From: Pseudomonas moorei
GTDB lineage: Bacteria > Pseudomonadota > Gammaproteobacteria > Pseudomonadales > Pseudomonadaceae
Length of the DNA: 64,000 nucleotides
Assembly (NCBI RefSeq): GCF_008801475.1
Contig: NZ_VZPP01000009.1
Coordinates: forward strand, 124,001-188,000
Direction: 5' to 3'
Part shown: one piece after another, positions 41,482 through 50,321 of the stretch
Position numbering within the stretch: position 1 is the first letter of the stretch
Layout of the letters: each line of letters starts with the position of its first letter
Notes under the pieces: generated by a model
Told to the model about the DNA's origin: nothing
The model's input: only the letters and a program-made list of their open reading frames with translations
Databases searched by the model: none
Made by a program: the position numbers and the translations under genes

Positions 41482-41928
41482 ATGCTCTATCAAAAAAAGC
41501 TGCGTCGAATTCTACTGATTGCTGTGTTGGGATTGTCCGTGGGTGGATGCGTGGCTTATCCGGATGGAGGAGACGGTTACTACCGTTCCGAGGTCTACAC
41601 CTCGCCAGCGCCGGCCTATTACGCCGGTGGTGCGTACTATTCCAATGGCGGCGGTTACTACTCGCCACCGGCGCGCTATTACGTGCCGCCTGCTCGGTAT
41701 TACCAGCCAACCCCGCGTTATTACCCGCAACCGCGGGTCTATCAGCCGGCCCCGCGTTACTACCCGGCACGTGCAGATTACCGGGCGTATGAGAATCATG
41801 GCTGGGACGGCCGTAACCGCGGCAATTGGGACAATGACCACCGTGGTGGCGGACGTGACCACAATCACGACGACCGGGGCGACCGTAACGGTCGGGGCAA
41901 TCACGACGGCCGGGGTGACCACCGTTAA
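41482..41928 (+). CDS. Tyrosine-rich lipoprotein with Gly/Asp/His-rich tail
   Basis: 148 residues from the ATG at 41482, again with AGGAGGCCGCC just before the ATG. Lipobox V-G-G-C at residue 23. Residues 30-105 are repeats of Y-Y with Pro and Arg (PPARYYVPPARYYQPTPRYY). The last 45 residues are Gly, Asp, His, Asn and Arg (DRGDRNGRGNHDGRGDHR), likely metal-binding and disordered. Same promoter-proximal layout as the preceding gene, suggesting tandem duplication. Confidence 0.65.
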   Translation: MLYQKKLRRILLIAVLGLSVGGCVAYPDGGDGYYRSEVYTSPAPAYYAGGAYYSNGGGYYSPPARYYVPPARYYQPTPRYYPQPRVYQPAPRYYPARADYRAYENHGWDGRNRGNWDNDHRGGGRDHNHDDRGDRNGRGNHDGRGDHR

Positions 41929-41950
41929 GCCGACTTAAACGAAATTCTCC

Positions 41951-42033
41951 TGTAGGAGCGAGCCTGCTCGCGAGGGTGGTTCAGCCACCGCTGTGTTGAC
42001 TGACACAGCCTCGATCGCAAGCTCGCCCCCACA
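41951..42033. repeat. REP doublet
   Basis: TGTAGGAGCGAGCCTGCTCG at 41951 and CGCAAGCTCGCCCCCACA ending at 42033, inverted. It lies between convergent genes. Confidence 0.8.
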
Positions 42034-42040
42034 GTTTTGT

Positions 42041-43153
42041 TTAATACTCCAACAGGTCCGCCAATGGATGGCGACCCTCCCAAACCTTTTGGAAATGCGC
42101 CTCCACCACGGCGTCCGGCACGTTGTTGATATCGGGCCAGTGCCAATGGGGCTTTTGATCCTTGTCGATCAACCGTGCACGCACGCCTTCGCTGAACTCC
42201 GGATGACGGCAGCAATTGAGGCTCAGGGTGTATTCCATCTGGAAGACTTGCGCCAGCGACATATGCCGCGCGCGGTTGATCTGTTCCCACACCAGGTGCG
42301 CGGTCAGCGGCGAACCTTCGCTCAGGGTTCGCGCGGCGCGGCTGAGCAGCAGATCCGGGTGATCGCGCAGCGCACTGATGGCCTTCCAGGCGCAAACCAC
42401 ATCACTGACGTCCAGCAGCTCATCAATGCGCTGGCGCCGCGGCAACCATTGGGATTCGGGCATGTGCGCGACGGCTTCCTGCTGCAAGGCCTTCAGCAGA
42501 CTGTTGAGCTGCCTCGGGGTCTGTTCCTGCCAGTTCAACTGCAACAGGCCTTCGATCAGGGCTTCTTGCTGCTCATCGAGCAGGAAACGGTCGGCCAGGT
42601 CCAGATCGATCGCATCGCGAGCGTTCATGTGGGCGCCGGTCAGGCCAAGGAACAATCCGAGCTTGCCGGGCAGGCGTGACAGGAACCAACTGGCCCCGAC
42701 GTCCGGGTACAGGCCGATGCTGATCTCCGGCATCGCCAGGCGACTGCTCGGCGTGACAATGCGAATGCTCGCCCCTTGCAGCAGGCCCATGCCGCCGCCA
42801 AGCACATAGCCATGGCCCCAGCAGATCAAGGGTTTGGGGTAGGTGTGCAGGCTGAAGTCCAGGCGATATTCCGCGGCGAAGAACTGCGCGGCCAGGGGCG
42901 GCACTTCGCCGGGATGGGCGCGACAGGCTTCGACCAGGCTGCGCACTTCGCCGCCGGCGCAAAAAGCCTTGGCGCCGTTACCGCGCAACAATACACAGAC
43001 GATTTGCGGCTCCTTGGCCCAGGCGTCCAGTTGAGCGCGCAAGGCCTTGATCATCGGCAATGACAGGGCGTTCAGCGACTTTTCGGCATCCAGGCTGGCG
43101 ATGCCGATACGCGCGCCGTCGGTGCCGGTGAGTTCTTCGAAGTGCAGATTCAT
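42041..43153 (-). CDS. Enoyl-CoA hydratase/3-hydroxyisobutyryl-CoA hydrolase-like protein
   Basis: 370 residues from the ATG at 43153. Crotonase fold with the oxyanion loop in KAFCAGGEVRSLVEA and GYVLGGGMGLLQGA, then PEISIGLYPDVGASWFLSRL. The ECH_2 C-terminal extension (about 240-370, including ARHMSLAQVFQMEYTLS) points to 3-hydroxyisobutyryl-CoA hydrolase, an enzyme of valine breakdown, rather than a plain hydratase. Divergent from ung. Confidence 0.85.
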   Translation of the reverse strand: MNLHFEELTGTDGARIGIASLDAEKSLNALSLPMIKALRAQLDAWAKEPQIVCVLLRGNGAKAFCAGGEVRSLVEACRAHPGEVPPLAAQFFAAEYRLDFSLHTYPKPLICWGHGYVLGGGMGLLQGASIRIVTPSSRLAMPEISIGLYPDVGASWFLSRLPGKLGLFLGLTGAHMNARDAIDLDLADRFLLDEQQEALIEGLLQLNWQEQTPRQLNSLLKALQQEAVAHMPESQWLPRRQRIDELLDVSDVVCAWKAISALRDHPDLLLSRAARTLSEGSPLTAHLVWEQINRARHMSLAQVFQMEYTLSLNCCRHPEFSEGVRARLIDKDQKPHWHWPDINNVPDAVVEAHFQKVWEGRHPLADLLEY

Positions 43154-43285
43154 CGTGACCTCGATCGGGAATTTGAGGGTTAAGTATGATCGTTGTGCGG
43201 GAAAGTGCCGGATCTGCGTCAGATCAATTGACAAGCGTGGTGGGCCTTCTTAGGGTTCGCCCCATTGTTTTTACCGGATATGACC

Positions 43286-43987
43286 ATGACTGCTGACGAC
43301 CGTATCAAACTCGAACCGGGCTGGAAGGAGGCGCTGCGTGCCGAATTCGACCAGCCCTACATGGCGGAGTTGCGAAAATTCCTGCAAGAGGAGCGGGCGG
43401 CCGGCAAGGAAATCTATCCACCGGGGCCGATGATTTTCAACGCGCTCAACTCCACGCCGCTGGACAAGGTCAAGGTCGTCATCCTTGGCCAGGACCCGTA
43501 CCACGGTCCGGGCCAGGCGCACGGTTTGTGCTTTTCGGTCCAACCGGGTGTCCCGGCGCCGCCCTCGCTGGTGAACATCTATAAAGAGTTGAAACGTGAC
43601 CTGAACATCGACATCCCCAACCATGGCTATCTGCAGAGCTGGGCCGATCAGGGCGTGTTGATGCTCAACACCACCATGACGGTCGAGCGCGCCAATGCCA
43701 ATGCGCACAAGGACAAGGGCTGGCAGTTTTTCACCGACCGGATCATTGAAGTCGTCAGCCAGCAGCAACCGCATCTGGTGTTTATGCTGTGGGGCGCCCA
43801 TGCCCAGAGCAAACAGAAGCTGATCGATGCGACCAAGCATTTGGTCCTGACCTCGGTACACCCTTCGCCGTTGTCGGCTTATCGTGGCTTCCTGGGTTGC
43901 GGGCACTTCAGCCGTACCAACAAGTTCCTGGAACAGAATGGCGAGACGCCGATCGAGTGGCGTTTGCCGCCGGTTCAGGCAGGCTGA
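43286..43987 (+). CDS. ung: Uracil-DNA glycosylase
   Basis: 233 residues from the ATG at 43286 (an ATG at 43280 is equally possible and adds two). Motif A is G-Q-D-P-Y-H-G-P-G-Q-A-H-G with the catalytic Asp, and motif B H-P-S-P-L-S-A-Y-R-G-F with the His. Removes uracil from DNA in base-excision repair. It ends before an 11-bp hairpin. Confidence 0.95.
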   Translation: MTADDRIKLEPGWKEALRAEFDQPYMAELRKFLQEERAAGKEIYPPGPMIFNALNSTPLDKVKVVILGQDPYHGPGQAHGLCFSVQPGVPAPPSLVNIYKELKRDLNIDIPNHGYLQSWADQGVLMLNTTMTVERANANAHKDKGWQFFTDRIIEVVSQQQPHLVFMLWGAHAQSKQKLIDATKHLVLTSVHPSPLSAYRGFLGCGHFSRTNKFLEQNGETPIEWRLPPVQAG

Positions 43988-43996
43988 GGGTTTGCG

Positions 43997-44024
43997 GTGG
44001 CGAGGGAGCAAGTTCCCTCGCCAC
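43997..44024. terminator. Hairpin between ung and AbrB-type gene
   Basis: GTGGCGAGGGA (43997-44007) and TCCCTCGCCAC (44014-44024) around a six-base loop. Lies between convergent genes. Confidence 0.65.
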
Positions 44025-44036
44025 AGTGACTCGATA

Positions 44037-45071
44037 TCACTCGGGTTTGCGGTTCCAATACTGGAACAACGGCTCCGCCAGAAACAACACAAACAACAGC
44101 CGCATCACCTGCATCGCCGTCACCAGCGGCACCGACAGTTGCAGGGTTTCCGCCGTCAGGCTCATCTCGGCAATCCCGCCGGGCATCATGCCCAGGGTCA
44201 GCGAACGCAGATCCAGGTGGGTCAGCGCGCTCAAGCCCAATGCCGCCGCCGTGGCGATCAGCATGGTCAGCACGGTCCCGATCAGGGTGCGCCCCATGAA
44301 CGAGGGCGCGCGTCGGAAAAACTGCCGGTTGAAGTGACAGCCCAGGCCGCTGCCGATCAGCCACTGGCCGATCTGGCTGCCGCCCTGGGGCAAACCGATG
44401 TGCAAATCCCAGCCAATGCTCACCGCCGCGCTCACCAGCAACGGGCCGAACAGCCACGGGTTGGGTTGACGCAAACGCTCCCAGATCCAGGCCGCCAGCG
44501 CGCCGGCCGGGAACAGCAGGGCCAGCCAGCGCCAGTCCACGGCGGTGGCATGGGAGACCGGCGCCCCGTCGCCCAACAAATACTTGAACGCCGCCGGTAC
44601 ACACAGCACGACGACCAGTACCCGCAGACTTTGCCCGGCGGCAACGCGGCTGAGCACCGCGTCATTGCGGGCGCCGAGGTTGACCATCTCCCCGGAGCCA
44701 CCGGGCATGCTGGAGAAGAATGCGGTGGCGCGATCCTCGCCGGTGCGCCGCATCAACCAGACCCCGACCACGGCGGACAGGCTGGTGACCAATGCGCCAA
44801 AGAAAATCAGACCGAAATGACTCAGCACCTGCTCCATCACCACCGGGGTGAAGTGCAGGCCGATGCCGATACCGACGATCCACTGGCCGCACTTGCGGCC
44901 GCCAGGGATTTCCGCCAATTGCCAGGGGGTCAGGCAGCGCACCAGGATGATCGCCAGCAACGAGCCGACCATCCATGGCAGCGGCCAGCCGACCTGGCTG
45001 GCGAGGTAGCCGCCCATCAGGCCGACCAGCGGGGTTCCCCACCAGAGTTTGAAGGGTGACCGATCAGACAT
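44037..45071 (-). CDS. AbrB family membrane protein
   Basis: 344 residues with about ten hydrophobic segments and two repeated halves, each with the P-G-G motif: SMPGGSGEMVNLG and MMPGGIAEMSLTAE. This is the AbrB (regulator of aidB) / ammonia monooxygenase-like family of membrane proteins, of unknown function. It overlaps tctA by eight bases and lies at the 3' end of the tricarboxylate-transport operon, so it may be co-transcribed. Confidence 0.85.
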   Translation of the reverse strand: MSDRSPFKLWWGTPLVGLMGGYLASQVGWPLPWMVGSLLAIILVRCLTPWQLAEIPGGRKCGQWIVGIGIGLHFTPVVMEQVLSHFGLIFFGALVTSLSAVVGVWLMRRTGEDRATAFFSSMPGGSGEMVNLGARNDAVLSRVAAGQSLRVLVVVLCVPAAFKYLLGDGAPVSHATAVDWRWLALLFPAGALAAWIWERLRQPNPWLFGPLLVSAAVSIGWDLHIGLPQGGSQIGQWLIGSGLGCHFNRQFFRRAPSFMGRTLIGTVLTMLIATAAALGLSALTHLDLRSLTLGMMPGGIAEMSLTAETLQLSVPLVTAMQVMRLLFVLFLAEPLFQYWNRKPE

Positions 45072-46578
45072 CGGCGATGGCGCGTTGCGCGGCCGAACGT
45101 TTACGCCAGATACGGATGATCGGCATCAGCAGCATGATCGCCGTCAGGATCCAGCAACCGAAGGTGATCGGGCTCGACCAGAGGATCTCCAGCGCTCCGT
45201 TGGAAATCGACAGGGCACGACGCAGGTTCTGCTCCATCAAGCCTCCGAGGATGAAGCCCAGCAGCAGGGGCGACAACGGGAAGTCCAGCTTGCGCAGGAT
45301 GTAGCCGAAGATGCCGATGCCGATCATCAGGAACAGGTCGAACGTTGTCGCGTGCACCGCGTAGACGCCGATCCCGGTAATGATGGCGATCACCGGTACC
45401 AGTGCCCAGTTCGGCACGGCGAGGATGCGCGTGAAAATGCGGATCATCGGGATGTTGAGGATGACCAGCATGACGTTGGCGATGAACAACGAGGCAATCA
45501 GGCCCCAGACGATGTCGGGTTGCTGCTGGAACAACAGCGGTCCCGGCGTGATGTTGTACAGCGAGAGTGCGCCGATCATCACTGCCGTGGTGCCCGAGCC
45601 AGGCACACCCAGGGTCAGCATCGGCACCAGCGCACCGCAGGCCGCGCCGCCAATGGCGGTTTCCGGTGCGGCCAGGCCACGCATGTCACCCTGGCCGAAC
45701 GTGCCCTTCGCACCGGCGATGCGTTTCTCGGTCATGTAGGCGACGGCACTGGCCAGGGTCGCACCGGCACCCGGCAACACACCCATGATGAAACCGAGTA
45801 CGCCGCAACGAATGTTCACCACGAACACCGATGCCGCTTCCTTGACGTTGAACATCATCCGCCCGGTGGCTTTCACGGCTTCCTGACCGTGATGGGTTTT
45901 TTCCAGCAGCAGGAGGATTTCGCTGATGGAGAACAGGCCCAGCACCAGCACGACGAACTGAATGCCGTCGGTCAGGTGGATGTTATCGCCGGTAAAACGG
46001 TACACACCGCTGTTGGCGTCGATGCCGACGGTCGACAGGAACAGGCCGATCAGCGCCGCGATGAAGGTCTTGAGCGGACGATCACCGGCCATGCCGCCGA
46101 GACAGACAATGGCGAATACCATCAGCACGAAATATTCCGCCGGTCCGAAGGCAATCGCCCATTTCGCCAGCAGCGGGGCGAACAGCACCATGCCGCAAGT
46201 CGCGATGAAGGCGCCGATGAACGAGCTCCACGCCGAGAGCGACAAAGCCACGCCGGCCAGGCCTTTGCGGGCCATCGGATAGCCGTCGAGGGTGGTCATC
46301 ACGGTGGAGGCTTCGCCAGGGATGTTCAGAAGGATCGAGCTGATCCGGCCGCCGTACTCGCAGCCCAGGTACACCGCCGCCAACAGGATCAGTGCCGACT
46401 CCGGTGGCAGGCCGAGGGCGAATGCGATCGGGATCAACAGCGCCACGCCATTGATCGGCCCCAGGCCTGGCAACAGGCCCACGACCGTGCCGATCAGGGT
46501 GCCGCAGAGGGCAGTCACCAGGTTGTACGGGCTCAGCGCAACGCCGAAACCCTGACCCAAATAGCCAAGAGTATCCAT
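45064..46578 (-). CDS. tctA: Tripartite tricarboxylate transporter permease TctA
   Basis: 504 residues from the ATG at 46578, with about twelve hydrophobic segments. GLLPGLGPINGVALLIPIAF and MGVLPGAGATLASAVAYMTE are the two family signatures. Large permease of the TctABC system, which brings citrate-like acids across the inner membrane using an ion gradient. One-base gap to tctB. Confidence 0.92.
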   Translation of the reverse strand: MDTLGYLGQGFGVALSPYNLVTALCGTLIGTVVGLLPGLGPINGVALLIPIAFALGLPPESALILLAAVYLGCEYGGRISSILLNIPGEASTVMTTLDGYPMARKGLAGVALSLSAWSSFIGAFIATCGMVLFAPLLAKWAIAFGPAEYFVLMVFAIVCLGGMAGDRPLKTFIAALIGLFLSTVGIDANSGVYRFTGDNIHLTDGIQFVVLVLGLFSISEILLLLEKTHHGQEAVKATGRMMFNVKEAASVFVVNIRCGVLGFIMGVLPGAGATLASAVAYMTEKRIAGAKGTFGQGDMRGLAAPETAIGGAACGALVPMLTLGVPGSGTTAVMIGALSLYNITPGPLLFQQQPDIVWGLIASLFIANVMLVILNIPMIRIFTRILAVPNWALVPVIAIITGIGVYAVHATTFDLFLMIGIGIFGYILRKLDFPLSPLLLGFILGGLMEQNLRRALSISNGALEILWSSPITFGCWILTAIMLLMPIIRIWRKRSAAQRAIADV

Positions 46579-46579
46579 A

Positions 46580-47038
46580 TCAGTTCTCCAGAACGTCGAG
46601 CACGCCAAGCGGCAGCGGCACGTCCATCAACTTGTCGAACAGCAGGTAGAGGCCGACGGCCATCAGGCTGATGATCACGACACTGGGCAACCAGCGGCCG
46701 CCATACAGGCGCGCCATCGGCACGCCGGTGAGGATGCTGGCGACGATGAAACCGAGGGGTTCGAAGGCGCCGGCGAACACCAGCAACAGCACCACGCAGA
46801 AGCCGATCTTGTTCAGGGTGGCACGGTCCAGTGGCGGTTCGTCAGCGCTGTGCTTGATCGGTGCCGGGCGAAAAACCATGTACAGCAGCGCCGCGCCCAT
46901 CAGGCCGAGCATTAACAGCGGAAAGGCGCGAGGCCCTACCGGTTCGTAGGAAAAAGCCGCTTGATACGGCCATGCCATCAGCGCCAGGCCAATACAGGCC
47001 AGCAACAGCACCGATGCAAAAATGCGTTGTAAGAGCAT
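46580..47038 (-). CDS. tctB: Tripartite tricarboxylate transporter subunit TctB
   Basis: 152 residues from the ATG at 47038. Four hydrophobic segments (residues 5-22, 40-60, 84-110 and 118-140), the small-permease layout, between tctA and tctC. It has a normal length. Confidence 0.87.
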   Translation of the reverse strand: MLLQRIFASVLLLACIGLALMAWPYQAAFSYEPVGPRAFPLLMLGLMGAALLYMVFRPAPIKHSADEPPLDRATLNKIGFCVVLLLVFAGAFEPLGFIVASILTGVPMARLYGGRWLPSVVIISLMAVGLYLLFDKLMDVPLPLGVLDVLEN

Positions 47039-47101
47039 GGGGAACTCCTGTGCCACGACCCCCGCAAACGGGAGCCGTAGCCGCTAGCTGGACGGAGGCG
47101 A

Positions 47102-48082
47102 TCACTGAATCAGGCCGAACTCTCTGGCCAGCACTTTGTAGTCCGCCACCTGCTTCTTCACGTAGGTGTCCAGCTCGGGGCCGGTCATGGCGAACGGGAA
47201 CAGTTCCCGCTGATCGCGCAACTTGGCGAAGTCTTCGGAAGCCAGCAGTTTGTCAAAGGCCGCTTTCCACCAGGCGTAATCTTCATCGCTGACTTTCGGG
47301 CCGAGGTAGAAACCGCGAACCACCGGCCAGACAATGTCGTAGCCTTGTTCCCTGGCGGTCGGGATGTCTTTCATTTCCGGCTCGTCAAGACGCTTGTCGG
47401 CGAACACCGCCAGCAAGCGCATGTCGCCGCTGAGGATGTGCGGCATGGAGTCGGAAATGTCAGTGCTGCCGACCTGGATGTGGCCGCCTAGCAGGGCCGT
47501 AGCGATTTCACCGCCACCCTCGAGGGCGACGTAACGCAGGTCGCGCGGGTTGATCCCGGCGGCCTTGGCGATCAGCGCGGTTTGCATCCAGTCCTGGCTG
47601 CCGACTGTGCCGCCGGAACCGATCACCACTTTGCTCGGATCTTTCTTCAACGCCTGCACCAGGTCGTCCAGGGTCTTGTAGGGCGAATCGCTTTTCACAG
47701 CGATGGCGCCGTAGCTGGTGCCAACGGCGGCGAGCCAGCGCACGTTGGTTTCATCGAAACGCCCGAACTTGCCCTGGGCCAGGTTCAATAGCGAACCGCT
47801 GGACCAGGCCACCAGGGTGCCGGCATCGGCCGGACGCTGGGCGACGACCGCGTTGTACGCGACCGCGCCGACGCCACCGGGCATGTAGGTCACGCGCATG
47901 GGTTTGGTCAGCAGCTTTTCGTTGACCAGCGCGCTTTGCGCCAGTTTGCAGGTCAGGTCGAAACCACCACCTGGCGAGGCCGGGGCGATGCATTCCGGTC
48001 GTTTGGGCTCGTCGGCAAGCGCTTGGCCGGTGAACAGCAGGACGCTGGCGGCGAGGGCAATTTTACGCATTGACAGGTTCAT
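47102..48082 (-). CDS. tctC: Tripartite tricarboxylate transporter binding protein TctC
   Basis: 326 residues with a signal peptide (MNLSMRKIALAASVLLFTGQALA) and the Bug/TctC fold, including ECIAPASPGGGFDLTCKL and GTVGSQDWMQTALIAK. Periplasmic receptor for tricarboxylates. Located between the porin gene and tctB in one operon. Confidence 0.9.
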   Translation of the reverse strand: MNLSMRKIALAASVLLFTGQALADEPKRPECIAPASPGGGFDLTCKLAQSALVNEKLLTKPMRVTYMPGGVGAVAYNAVVAQRPADAGTLVAWSSGSLLNLAQGKFGRFDETNVRWLAAVGTSYGAIAVKSDSPYKTLDDLVQALKKDPSKVVIGSGGTVGSQDWMQTALIAKAAGINPRDLRYVALEGGGEIATALLGGHIQVGSTDISDSMPHILSGDMRLLAVFADKRLDEPEMKDIPTAREQGYDIVWPVVRGFYLGPKVSDEDYAWWKAAFDKLLASEDFAKLRDQRELFPFAMTGPELDTYVKKQVADYKVLAREFGLIQ

Positions 48083-48121
48083 TCAAGTCTCCTTGGGAGT
48101 TGTTGTTATGGACGTACTGAA

Positions 48122-49411
48122 TTACCAAAGGGCAACGCTATAGCTCACCAGCAGACGCACTTCATCGGCATCGCGAGCAGAGTAATTGGAGCGGTAGGTG
48201 GCATTGCGCAGGCGAACGGCGACGTCCTTGAGCGCGCCGCTTTGTACTACATATTTGATCTCGGAGTTGCGCTCCCACTCTTTGCCTTCGTCACCGTTCT
48301 TGAGCTTGATGTTGTCACCGCTCACGTAACGGCTCATGAAGCTCAGGCCAGGGATGCCGAGGGTGACAAAGTCGAAGTCATAACGCGCCTGCCAGGAGCG
48401 TTCTTCAGCGCCGGCAAAGTCGTTGATCTGCACGAAGTTGACCAGGTACGGATCGCTGCCATCTACATACGGGAACGCGCTGTCGCCGGACATGTGCTGG
48501 TAGCCGGCGCTGAACTTGTGCCCGCTCAAGGCGTAGCTCACCAGTCCGTTGAGGGACTTGTTGTCGATCTTGCCGCCACGGGCCTGGCCCTGGTCATCAC
48601 TGATGGCAAACCGCAGGTCGCTGGCAAAGGTGCCGGGGCCCAGCGGCTGCGAAGCGACCAGCCCGAGAAAGTGCTGGTTGTAGACTTCATCGAGCTGCGC
48701 GAAGTGGTAGCTGCCGGTGATCTTGTCGGTGAACTTGTAGTCCAGGCCGCCAAAGTCGAAGTGTTTGCCGGCTACCGTTCCGGCGAAGCGGCCGTTCTTG
48801 TTGTTGAGGGCAATGTCCTCGAAGTCGGTGCTGTCGCGATCCTTGGCCTTGTCCAGGCGCCCGCCGGTGAAGGTCAGGTTCTTGATCTCCTTGGAGGTCA
48901 GCATGCCGCCTTCGAAGGTCTGCGGCAGGATGCGCCCGTCATTGGGCTTGAGGATCGGCAGTTCCGGAATCAGGGTGCCGACTTTCAGCTCGCTGGCGGA
49001 GATTTTCACCTTGCCGGTCAGGCCGAGCTTGGAGTATTCGTCGACGGCTCGCCCATCGTCGGTCGGCAACAGGCCGGTCCCCGTACGGTCCGGGCTTGAG
49101 TCGAGCTTGACCCCCATCATGCCCAGCGCATCGACACCGAACCCCACGGTGCCATCGGTGTAACCTGATTTCAGATTGAGCATGAAACCCTGGGCCCACT
49201 CGTCACGCTTGGACTGTTGGGCACTGGTACCGTCGCGAAAATCGCGGTTGAAGTACATGTTGCGGGTTTCGAAAGTGGCCGAGCTGTCTTCGATGAAGGC
49301 GGCCTGGCTCAACGGTGAAAAACTGGCAAGGGCGGCAGCGCTGGCAAGCGCAGTGTGGCTGAGACGGGAGAAGCGGGCAGGCGCAATAGCCTGGGTCTGC
49401 AAGGACTGCAT
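48122..49411 (-). CDS. opdH: OprD family porin, OpdH type
   Basis: 429 residues with a signal peptide ending S-Q-A-A-F. The first mature part FIEDSSATFETRNMYFNRDF and the final strand VRLLVSYSVALW with terminal aromatic Trp are the OprD pattern. Genetic linkage to tctABC and tctDE identifies it as the tricarboxylate (cis-aconitate) porin OpdH. Its promoter region holds TctD-site candidates. Confidence 0.87.
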   Translation of the reverse strand: MQSLQTQAIAPARFSRLSHTALASAAALASFSPLSQAAFIEDSSATFETRNMYFNRDFRDGTSAQQSKRDEWAQGFMLNLKSGYTDGTVGFGVDALGMMGVKLDSSPDRTGTGLLPTDDGRAVDEYSKLGLTGKVKISASELKVGTLIPELPILKPNDGRILPQTFEGGMLTSKEIKNLTFTGGRLDKAKDRDSTDFEDIALNNKNGRFAGTVAGKHFDFGGLDYKFTDKITGSYHFAQLDEVYNQHFLGLVASQPLGPGTFASDLRFAISDDQGQARGGKIDNKSLNGLVSYALSGHKFSAGYQHMSGDSAFPYVDGSDPYLVNFVQINDFAGAEERSWQARYDFDFVTLGIPGLSFMSRYVSGDNIKLKNGDEGKEWERNSEIKYVVQSGALKDVAVRLRNATYRSNYSARDADEVRLLVSYSVALW

Positions 49412-49444
49412 GGATGACTGACTCCGTTTATTGTTCTTATTTGT

Positions 49445-49469
49445 CGAAAACGCTTCGAGGCGTTTTTCG
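49445..49469 (-). promoter_or_regulatory. Inverted repeat in the opdH leader
   Basis: CGAAAACGC (49445-49453) and GCGTTTTTCG (49460-49469) pair with one bulge. The position, 34 bp before the opdH start, could be a regulator site or an mRNA hairpin. Confidence 0.35.
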
Positions 49470-49529
49470 TATCGCTGTATGGCAGCAGCGACGGCAGCCG
49501 AAACTGTCCGTGGCTGGACTGTAACGGGC

Positions 49530-49549
49530 TAACCTTTCGTTAACCTTTC
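49530..49549. promoter_or_regulatory. Direct repeat, candidate TctD binding site
   Basis: TAACCTTTC occurs at 49530-49538 and 49541-49549, an 11-bp period typical of OmpR-type response regulator boxes. It lies between opdH and the divergent tctD. Confidence 0.5.
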
Positions 49550-49649
49550 AGCTGGCTTTCACGTTTTTTCGGGCTTCACAGTGGCGGATGCCGCTGTAAA
49601 CTCCGCGCCAAAGAATGGCGTCGACCATCCCTGAACGAGGTAAAAATCC

Positions 49650-50321
49650 ATGCGTGTCCTGCTCGTCGAAGACCATCTGCAGCTCGCCGAAAGTGTCGCC
49701 CAGGCGCTCAAGAGCACCGGCTTGACCGTGGATGTGCTGCACGACGGCGTGGCGGCCGACCTGGCACTGGGCAGCGAGGAATACGCAATGGCGATTCTCG
49801 ATGTGGGCCTGCCGCGCATGGATGGTTTCGAGGTGTTGGCGCGTTTGCGCGCACGGGGCAAGAACCTGCCGGTGTTGATGCTGACTGCCCGCAGCGACGT
49901 CAAGGATCGGGTCCACGGCCTGAACCTCGGCGCCGATGATTACCTGGCCAAACCTTTCGAACTCACCGAACTCGAAGCCCGGGTCAAAGCCTTGCTGCGC
50001 CGCAGCGTGCTGGGCGGTGAACGCATCCAGCGTTGCGGGGTGCTGGCCTATGACCTGGAAACCCGGCGCTTCACCCTCGGCGAAGAATTGCTGACCCTGA
50101 CCTCCCGTGAACAGGCTGTGCTCGAAGCCCTGATCGCCCGTCCCGGCCGGGTGATGAGCAAGGAGCAATTGGCGTCGCAAGTGTTCGGTCTCGACGAGGA
50201 GGCCAGCCCCGACGCCATCGAAATCTACGTGCACCGCCTGCGCAAGAAACTCGATGGCCAGCCGGTCGCCATCGTGACCTTCCGCGGCCTCGGTTACCTG
50301 CTGGAAAGTCGCGATGCATAA
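49650..50321 (+). CDS. tctD: Response regulator TctD
   Basis: 223 residues. Receiver domain with the phosphorylation Asp in A-I-L-D-V-G-L-P-R near residue 51, and an OmpR-type winged-helix DNA-binding domain with SREQAVLEALIARPGRVMSK. It overlaps tctE by eight bases. Activates opdH-tctCBA when tricarboxylates are sensed. Confidence 0.92.
   Translation: MRVLLVEDHLQLAESVAQALKSTGLTVDVLHDGVAADLALGSEEYAMAILDVGLPRMDGFEVLARLRARGKNLPVLMLTARSDVKDRVHGLNLGADDYLAKPFELTELEARVKALLRRSVLGGERIQRCGVLAYDLETRRFTLGEELLTLTSREQAVLEALIARPGRVMSKEQLASQVFGLDEEASPDAIEIYVHRLRKKLDGQPVAIVTFRGLGYLLESRDA

Noticed and set aside
45049..46671. 540-codon open frame opposite tctA
   Set aside because: Shadow of the TctA gene; very rich in His, Gln and Arg, with no domain.
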